Assembly: GCA_965232815.1 (NCBI GenBank)
Contig: OZ247427.1
Location: 1,922,001 to 1,986,000, forward strand
Origin: Bin87 sp026710825
GTDB taxonomy: Bacteria > Chloroflexota > Dehalococcoidia > Lucifugimonadales > UBA3495
Length of the DNA: 64,000 bases
Direction of reading: 5' to 3'
Shown: one piece after another, positions 58,847 through 64,000 of the stretch
Position numbering within the stretch: position 1 is the first letter of the stretch
How the letters are laid out: every line of letters begins with the position of its first letter
Notes under the pieces: model-generated
What the model was told of the DNA's origin: nothing
The model's database searches: none
The model's input: the letters and a program-made list of their open reading frames with translations, nothing else
Position numbers and translations under genes: made by a program

Positions 58847-60514
58847 ATGCCAGAGACGATCAAGGCTAGCGAACAGAACATCGACAGAGTATTTTCCAAC
58901 GACTATTTGTTCGAAATCCCTGTTTACCAACGCCCCTATGCTTGGGATACTGAGCAGGTCGACGACCTTCTAGATGACCTGCTATACGCAATGCGCCGTC
59001 CCGGCGACGGACCTTATTTCCTAGGTAGCATAGTGCTCATCAAGGGAGACGATGCCGATAGCCAGGTAGTTGACGGCCAGCAACGGTTGACCACCTTGAC
59101 GATGATGCTGTGCGTGCTACGGGACTTATCAGAAGGCCAGATCAAGTCAGATTTGGACAGGTACATCCGTCAGCAAGGGAGCGTCATCGCTGGGACTAAA
59201 GAAGTGGTTCGTTTCAAGCTGAGGGACCTCGACCGCAATTTTTTCTACACGAATGTGCAAAGCGATGGCGGAGTTTCCACGTTGCTGGAAAACCCACCAC
59301 ATCCAGGGACGGATAGCCAAGAACGCATCCTAGAAAATGCGAAGTACCTACACGAGAAATTGTCCGCCCTCGATGCGGACGAGCGCACCAGTTTGGCAGC
59401 ATTTGTTATCCAGCATTGTTATCTCGTCGTGGTCTCCACCTCTGACATGACGTCCGCGTACCGAATTTTCTCGGTCATGAATGACAGAGGGCTGGATCTG
59501 TCTGTCACCGATATCCTGAAAGCGGAAATCATCGGGGAACTTCCAAACGACGCTGAGCAACGCATATATGCCGACAAATGGGAAGATATTGAGCAAGAGC
59601 TGGGTCGCGATAGCTTCGGTTCTCTTTTCGCCCATATCAGGTCGGTGTACGCAAAGGCCAAGCAGCGGCGTGGTTTGCAGGAGGAATTCCGAGAGCATGT
59701 GTTGAAACAGCACGCAGCTATCGATTTTGTAGACAGCGTGTTAGATCAGTACGACGACGCGTACAAAACGGTACTAGGTCTGCCTGCTGATGGAATCAAT
59801 AGCGCCCAAACCACCGGTAGATATTTGGCACATTTGCGTCGTCTCGACAACGATGATTGGATTCCTCCCGCGATGTCTTTTATCCATCGCTACCGGCAAA
59901 ACCCTGAAGCGTCGTCAAGATTCACCAAAGATTTGGAGCGCTTGGCGTACGGATTGTTTATCCGGCGAGCCGACATCAACGAACGTATTCGACGATATGG
60001 GGAAGTCCTCAATGCCATCGAGCAAGGTGAAGCGATTTGGCAGGAGGATGGACCACTTCAATTGAACCTAAACGAGAAAAACCAGATCAAGGAAATACTG
60101 GCGGGGCCGATCTACACGCTGCCTCGCGTGCCCCGCCCGTTGCTGTTGCGGCTGGACAGTTTATTGGCCGACGCTGGAGCAACTTACGAACATTCGATAA
60201 TCTCGATAGAACACGTCATTCCGCAAAATCCATCTGGTGGCTCTCTTTGGCTCGATTGGTTCCCTGACGAAGAAGTACGCGCTCATTGGACGCACAGACT
60301 CGCCAACTTGGTATTGCTGTCCCACCGCAAAAACACAAGCGCATCAAATTGGGATTTCGATCGCAAGAAGACTCAATACTTCCTAAGGGGTGGGACTTCT
60401 CCTTTCGCCTTGACCACCCAGGTGGTCGCCGAAAACAAATGGGGTCCCGATGTATTGGAGAGGCGCCAGAATGACCTGATAGACAGGCTGAATGCTGAAT
60501 GGCGCTTGGATTGA
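58847..60514 (+). CDS. DUF262-DUF1524 protein (GmrSD-like putative nuclease)
   Basis: 555 residues. N-terminal ParB-like DUF262: 'YLFEIPVYQRPYAW' (about 22-35), 'GPYFLGSIVLIKG', 'SQVVDGQQRLTTLTMML' (D-G-Q-Q-R). C-terminal DUF1524 His-Me finger-like: 'ISIEHVIPQNPSGG' and 'HRLANLVLLSHRKNTSASN'. The combination is that of GmrS-GmrD type IV restriction enzymes that act on modified phage DNA. Codon and base composition are visibly less GC-rich than the neighbours, suggesting horizontal acquisition. Full length and intact. Confidence 0.85.
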   Translation: MPETIKASEQNIDRVFSNDYLFEIPVYQRPYAWDTEQVDDLLDDLLYAMRRPGDGPYFLGSIVLIKGDDADSQVVDGQQRLTTLTMMLCVLRDLSEGQIKSDLDRYIRQQGSVIAGTKEVVRFKLRDLDRNFFYTNVQSDGGVSTLLENPPHPGTDSQERILENAKYLHEKLSALDADERTSLAAFVIQHCYLVVVSTSDMTSAYRIFSVMNDRGLDLSVTDILKAEIIGELPNDAEQRIYADKWEDIEQELGRDSFGSLFAHIRSVYAKAKQRRGLQEEFREHVLKQHAAIDFVDSVLDQYDDAYKTVLGLPADGINSAQTTGRYLAHLRRLDNDDWIPPAMSFIHRYRQNPEASSRFTKDLERLAYGLFIRRADINERIRRYGEVLNAIEQGEAIWQEDGPLQLNLNEKNQIKEILAGPIYTLPRVPRPLLLRLDSLLADAGATYEHSIISIEHVIPQNPSGGSLWLDWFPDEEVRAHWTHRLANLVLLSHRKNTSASNWDFDRKKTQYFLRGGTSPFALTTQVVAENKWGPDVLERRQNDLIDRLNAEWRLD

Positions 60515-60647
60515 GATCACTTCCCACAGTTCAGACTTGAAACAAAAGTATTCCGCTGGCTGCTTGCCGACCGTTGTCGGCGGTAGTATTCTGCTTGGCA
60601 CGCTCGTTTTGGGCGGATGCGATTGCCTCCAGGAGCTTTGATCTGCG

Positions 60648-62144
60648 ATGACTACCACCGACGTCAGGACTCATTTGAATTTCATCAACGGCGAATGGAC
60701 GCCCTCCGATTCCGGGCGGACCTACTCCGTCTACAATCCGGCGCACAAGGATCGCCTACTTGGGCATTTCCAGCTGTCAAATCCGGAGGACACGCTGCGC
60801 GCCGTGGCGGCCGCGTCCGAGGCAGCGGATGGCTGGGCCGAGACGCCGGCTCCGGTGCGGGCGCAGGTGCTTTTCAAGGCGCTGGAGATCATGGAACGTC
60901 GCGGCGAGGAAATCGCGCGGACCATCACCGAAGAGGAAGGCAAGCCGCTGCCCGACGCCCGGGGCGAGGTCAAGCGAGCCATGAACATCATGGAGTACGC
61001 CGCGGGTGAAGGTCGGCGGATGTTTGGCTACACCACGCCCTCGGAATTGCCCAACACCGTCGCTTACACGGTGCGCCGGCCGCTGGGCGTCGTCGGGATT
61101 ATCACGCCGTGGAATTTCCCTATTGCGATACCGGCGTGGAAGATGGCGCCGGCGCTGATCTGCGGCAACGCAATCGTGTTCAAGCCTGCCTCCAGCACGC
61201 CGCTGTGCGCGGTTAAGTTGGCCGAGGTGTTCGAAGAAGCGGGAGTGCCTCCGGGAGTGTTCAACCTGATCACAGGGCCGGGCGGAAGCGTGGGCAACGC
61301 GCTCGTGGAGTCGCCGGACGTGGCGGGCATCTCGTTCACCGGGAGCACTGAGATTGGCACCGACCTGTACTCTCGCGGAGCGTCGCTGCTGAAGAAGGTG
61401 CAGGCCGAGATGGGCGGGAAGAACGCCGTGATCCTGCTGGCCGACGCCGACTTGGACAAGGCGCTTGGGGGAATAGTTCAGGGTGCGTTCGGCTCCACGG
61501 GCCAACGGTGCACCGCCACCAGCCGGGTTATCGTAGAAGACGGAGTGTACGATGAGTTTATGGCTCAACTCATTGACCGCACCTCCAGGCTCACCATCGG
61601 CGACGGGTTGGACGACGGTATCGACGTGAGTCCGTTGTCCAGTGAGTCACAGCAACGGACCGTGTCCGAATACATCGCCACGGGTAGGGATGAGGGCGCG
61701 ACGCTGGCGTTTGGCGGGCGCACGCTGGAGGGCGGAATCTACGACGAGGGTTGGTACGTTGAGCCGACCATATTCACCGATGTGTCTCCCGACATGCGCA
61801 TCGCTCGGGAGGAGATCTTCGGGCCGGTGCTGACGGTGTTCCGCGCACGGGATCTGGAGCACGCGGTGGAGATATCCAACAGCGTCAAGTTCGGCCTGTC
61901 GTCGTCGGTGTACACGCGGGACATCCCCCGCGCGTTCCGGTACATCAACACTGTTGACGCCGGAATGGTGCACGTCAACGCCCCTACGTTGGGCGGCGAG
62001 GTACACCTCCCCTTCGGCGGCCTGAAGGCGTCGGGCGTGGGTCAGCGTGAGCAGGGCGTGGAGGCGGTGGACTTCTTCAGCGAGGTCATCACCGTATACA
62101 TCGACTACGCGGACGAAGCGCGGGCGCAGGCGCGGTTCATCTAG
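60648..62144 (+). CDS. NAD(P)-dependent aldehyde dehydrogenase
   Basis: 498 residues, typical ALDH length. Blocks: 'TPWNFPIAIPAWKMAPAL', 'NAIVFKPASSTPLCA', 'FTGSTEIGTDL', catalytic Glu in 'AEMGGKNAVI' (about 265), catalytic Cys in 'GSTGQRCTATSRVIV' (about 300), 'EEIFGPVLTVFRA'. Composition fits succinate-semialdehyde/2-oxoglutarate-semialdehyde dehydrogenase-like groups; the substrate is open. Cytoplasmic, probably tetrameric. Could work downstream of the ring-cleaving enzymes of this window. Confidence 0.93.
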   Translation: MTTTDVRTHLNFINGEWTPSDSGRTYSVYNPAHKDRLLGHFQLSNPEDTLRAVAAASEAADGWAETPAPVRAQVLFKALEIMERRGEEIARTITEEEGKPLPDARGEVKRAMNIMEYAAGEGRRMFGYTTPSELPNTVAYTVRRPLGVVGIITPWNFPIAIPAWKMAPALICGNAIVFKPASSTPLCAVKLAEVFEEAGVPPGVFNLITGPGGSVGNALVESPDVAGISFTGSTEIGTDLYSRGASLLKKVQAEMGGKNAVILLADADLDKALGGIVQGAFGSTGQRCTATSRVIVEDGVYDEFMAQLIDRTSRLTIGDGLDDGIDVSPLSSESQQRTVSEYIATGRDEGATLAFGGRTLEGGIYDEGWYVEPTIFTDVSPDMRIAREEIFGPVLTVFRARDLEHAVEISNSVKFGLSSSVYTRDIPRAFRYINTVDAGMVHVNAPTLGGEVHLPFGGLKASGVGQREQGVEAVDFFSEVITVYIDYADEARAQARFI

Positions 62145-62155
62145 TCGATTTAGAT

Positions 62156-62926
62156 TTGCGGGTGAATCAAGGCATTCCCGTTTACGGCGTTTTCATTCTG
62201 GCGGCGGTCGGGCTGATCCTGGCCGCCGTCGGTTGCGTTTCCAGCGGAGATGTGGATGCCCGGATTGACCGGGCGGTGGCGACGGCAGTCGCGTCGTCGA
62301 CTACACCTGACCTGAATCTCATCTACCGTGAGACGCGGGCGTCGGTGTTCTACATCGACCCGACGGACGGACAGCACGGAACCGGATGGCTGCTGGAGCC
62401 TAGGCTCATCGTCACGGTGGCGCACGTGGTGTCGGGACGAACGCAGGTGATCGTGCGGCAGGCCAGCGCGCCGACGTTCGTTGCCGATGTGGTGGCGCTG
62501 GACGAGCGGCGGGACGTGGCGCTGCTGCGCTACGACGCTGACAACGCGGTGTTGGAACCCGACGCGAGGCCGCTGCCGCTGGGGGACGCTGGCATTGACG
62601 ATGTGGCTACAACGCTCCTGGCGCTGGGGTATTCCAGCAGCGGCGTCAAGCGGGAGGGCACGGTGGGATCGCCCAAGGCCAACTCCGGCATCCTGTCGCA
62701 GATCACCAACTTTGGGCCGGACAGCTACGGACGCAACCTGGAGATGGACGCCGCTATCGATCCCGGTGACAGCGGAGGTCCAGTCCTGAACGGCGCGGGC
62801 GAGGTCATAGGAATGATCAGGGCAGCAGCGCGACGTTCCGAGGGCGGCGCAACAGTAGTGGGCACCTTCTACGCCGTGCACTCCGACGAGATCCGGGCGG
62901 CGGTGGATGGGATGGCGCCCCGCTGA
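62156..62926 (+). CDS. Secreted trypsin-like serine protease (lipoprotein)
   Basis: 256 residues. Hydrophobic signal ending in lipobox 'LAAVGC', then a chymotrypsin-fold domain with the catalytic triad His in 'IVTVAHVVSG', Asp in 'ERRDVALLRYD' and Ser in 'DPGDSGGPVLNG'. No PDZ domain follows, so it is a short DegP-like or envelope protease. TTG 62156 or GTG 62162 start; neither has a strong ribosome site. Twelve bases after the aldehyde dehydrogenase stop. Confidence 0.85.
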   Translation: MRVNQGIPVYGVFILAAVGLILAAVGCVSSGDVDARIDRAVATAVASSTTPDLNLIYRETRASVFYIDPTDGQHGTGWLLEPRLIVTVAHVVSGRTQVIVRQASAPTFVADVVALDERRDVALLRYDADNAVLEPDARPLPLGDAGIDDVATTLLALGYSSSGVKREGTVGSPKANSGILSQITNFGPDSYGRNLEMDAAIDPGDSGGPVLNGAGEVIGMIRAAARRSEGGATVVGTFYAVHSDEIRAAVDGMAPR

Positions 62927-62930
62927 TTCG

Positions 62931-63329
62931 CTACAGCGGCCGCCGGCCGGCGAATCCCGTGTTGGTGGGGTGCCACCAATCTATGGAGGGTTCTCCGCGC
63001 AGCCAGCAGAGATAAACAGTTTCGTTCTCACGGTCAGATGGAAAGTCGACCAGGCCCCGACCGACGTCCCGAACCAGGATCCCCCGGTCGGTTATCTCTT
63101 TAACTGCGTCCTGCAATTGACGGGTCAGGCGGGTGACGACTCCCTCGGCGGCGGCGATCTCCTCCTCGCTGCTGGAGTGGCCGTTGCTGCGACGGCGTCT
63201 GAGCAGGCCCAGCAATGTTTCCTGACGATCAACCAACTCATCCCGCATTGGCGCGATTGCGTTGAATCGTTCTTCGAGCCACGGCACCAGCTCGTTGGCT
63301 TCGTCATATGTGAACAGACGCTCCATCAT
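62931..63329 (-). CDS. DUF2203 family protein
   Basis: 132 residues from ATG 63329. 'RLFTYDEANELVPWLEERF' and coiled helices, then 'LVDFPSDRENETVYLCWLRGEPSIDWWHPTN' (cut here), the conserved DUF2203 C-terminal block 'LCW-x-x-GE-x-I-x-W-W-H'. Function of the family is unknown. Four bases after the stop of the protease gene (convergent). Transcribed divergently from trmI with only 20 bp between starts, so probably leaderless. Confidence 0.8.
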   Translation of the reverse strand: MMERLFTYDEANELVPWLEERFNAIAPMRDELVDRQETLLGLLRRRRSNGHSSSEEEIAAAEGVVTRLTRQLQDAVKEITDRGILVRDVGRGLVDFPSDRENETVYLCWLRGEPSIDWWHPTNTGFAGRRPL

Positions 63330-63334
63330 CGCGT

Positions 63335-63347
63335 CTGTATAATACAG
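63335..63347. promoter_or_regulatory. Palindromic bidirectional -10 region
   Basis: CTGTATAATACAG is a perfect palindrome around its centre. On the plus strand TATAAT (63338-63343) lies 7 bases before the trmI ATG at 63350; on the minus strand TATTAT (63344-63339) lies about 10 bases before the DUF2203 ATG. Both transcripts would start at or near their ATG. Confidence 0.6.
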
Positions 63348-63349
63348 CA

Positions 63350-64000
63350 ATGACTGTTGCAGATGACGCGGAAGTTCAGGACGGATGTGAAGCGACCGGC
63401 GGGAACCGTTTTGTTGCGGGCGAACTTGCGTTGTTCCTGGACCGCAAGGGGCGGGCGTATCTTCAAACGCTGACCGAGGGGCGGGAGTTTCACTGCCACC
63501 TGGGGTTCATACCTCATTCCGAGGTCGTCGGAAAGCCGGTGGGCGGCTGGTATACCACGAGCCGGGGACACGTGCTGCTGGGAATCCGGCCGACGCTGGG
63601 CGATTACGTACGGTTGATGCCCCGTGGCCCGCAGGTGATCTACGCCAAGGACCTCGGCAACATCGTGTCAATGGCGGATATATTCCCGGGGGCGACGGTG
63701 GTGGAGGCGGGCCTGGGATCAGGCGCGTTGACGACGGGCCTTCTCCGTGCGGTCGGGCCTATGGGACGCGTGGTGTCATACGAGATAAACGGCGAGGTGG
63801 TGGCAAAGGCAAAGTCAAACGTGGAGTCGGTGGTGTCGGATACGTCGCGTTGGGCGGTGAAAGTCGGCGACATTGCCGAGGGGGTCGGTGAGGATGATGT
63901 AGATCGGGTCATTTTGGATCTGCCGGAACCGTGGCGGATTCTGGACGCCGCCGCCGATGCGCTGCATACCGGCGGCATCCTGCTGTGTTTTCTGCCGACG
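63350..64000 (+). CDS. trmI: tRNA (adenine-58-N1)-methyltransferase TrmI, 3' end outside the window
   Basis: Methylates A58 in the T loop of tRNAs. First 217 residues are present: N-terminal domain ('FVAGELALFLDRKGRAYL', 'FHCHLGFIPHSEVVGKP', 'RGHVLLGIRPTLGDYVRLMPRG') and the SAM-binding Rossmann motif I 'VVEAGLGSGALTTGLLRAVG', then 'VVSYEINGEVVAKAKSNV' and the post-II acidic/proline block 'VILDLPEPWRIL'. Runs off the window edge without stop. No ribosome site precedes the ATG; see the palindromic promoter. Confidence 0.93.
   Translation, partial: MTVADDAEVQDGCEATGGNRFVAGELALFLDRKGRAYLQTLTEGREFHCHLGFIPHSEVVGKPVGGWYTTSRGHVLLGIRPTLGDYVRLMPRGPQVIYAKDLGNIVSMADIFPGATVVEAGLGSGALTTGLLRAVGPMGRVVSYEINGEVVAKAKSNVESVVSDTSRWAVKVGDIAEGVGEDDVDRVILDLPEPWRILDAAADALHTGGILLCFLPT

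Overview
The window is one 64 kb stretch of a GC-rich bacterial chromosome. Gene content points to the Chloroflexota, most likely a marine or host-associated Dehalococcoidia/SAR202-type lineage. The main marker is a DUF2298 membrane protein with the 'AYYYGGHY' signature (TIGR03662 is named for Chloroflexi and archaea). Supporting evidence is paralogous GMC oxidoreductases, many CoA-type and flavin enzymes suited to recalcitrant organic carbon, and short dispersed palindromes. The lineage is inferred; there is no rRNA gene here. The only RNA gene seen is tRNA-Asn(GUU).

Layout. 0-6.4 kb: truncated GMC oxidoreductase, agmatinase-type ureohydrolase, a crotonase closely matching 6-oxocamphor hydrolase, an aspartyl-protease-like two-gene module, an MFS carrier and an MBL hydrolase. 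6.6-12.3 kb: secreted Fn3-like protein, small membrane protein, DUF2851 protein, a second aspartyl-protease module and three tandem cupin genes. 12.3-21 kb: a 1 kb gene-poor gap, ligA, then a leftward run dsbA-like / rnc / ftsY / DUF2298 / PPOX. The dsbA-like gene has an in-frame UGA exactly where the active-site cysteine should be, followed by a strong hairpin, so it is a candidate selenoprotein. 21-28 kb: split sulfopyruvate/phosphonopyruvate decarboxylase-like pair, branched-chain 2-oxoacid dehydrogenase E1alpha-E1beta-E2, lipB and a second GMC oxidoreductase. 28-41.8 kb: aminotransferase, a leftward enoyl-CoA hydratase / sat / MaoC-like operon, NYN-domain protein and threonine synthase, inositol-phosphatase family, SDR, TPR protein, a thiolase-DUF35 pair, a two-domain EthD-like protein and an HpaH/DszC-type flavoprotein. 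42-47 kb: DUF1800-DUF1501-NHL gene set ending in a clear terminator, then a surface protein. 47-53.6 kb: complete branched-chain-amino-acid-type ABC transporter (livKHMGF order) whose binding protein contains two complete ligand-binding domains in one chain. 54-64 kb: TPR protein, tRNA-Asn, a HAS-barrel-like protein with a HerA-type ATPase, panC, a HicB-like protein beside a DUF262/DUF1524 putative nuclease, aldehyde dehydrogenase, secreted trypsin-like protease, DUF2203 protein and the 5' part of trmI.

How it fits together. The transporter, 2-oxoacid dehydrogenase, lipB, aminotransferase and acyl-CoA enzymes suggest uptake and oxidation of branched or cyclic carbon compounds. The oxocamphor-hydrolase-like crotonase, thiolase-DUF35 pair, MaoC, GMC oxidoreductases and flavin monooxygenase look like ring-cleavage and side-chain-cleavage chemistry for terpenoid- or sterol-like substrates. 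This is inference from families. Gene ends are repeatedly decorated by two families of small palindromes, one of which keeps its outer sequence while its inner stem varies with pairing preserved.
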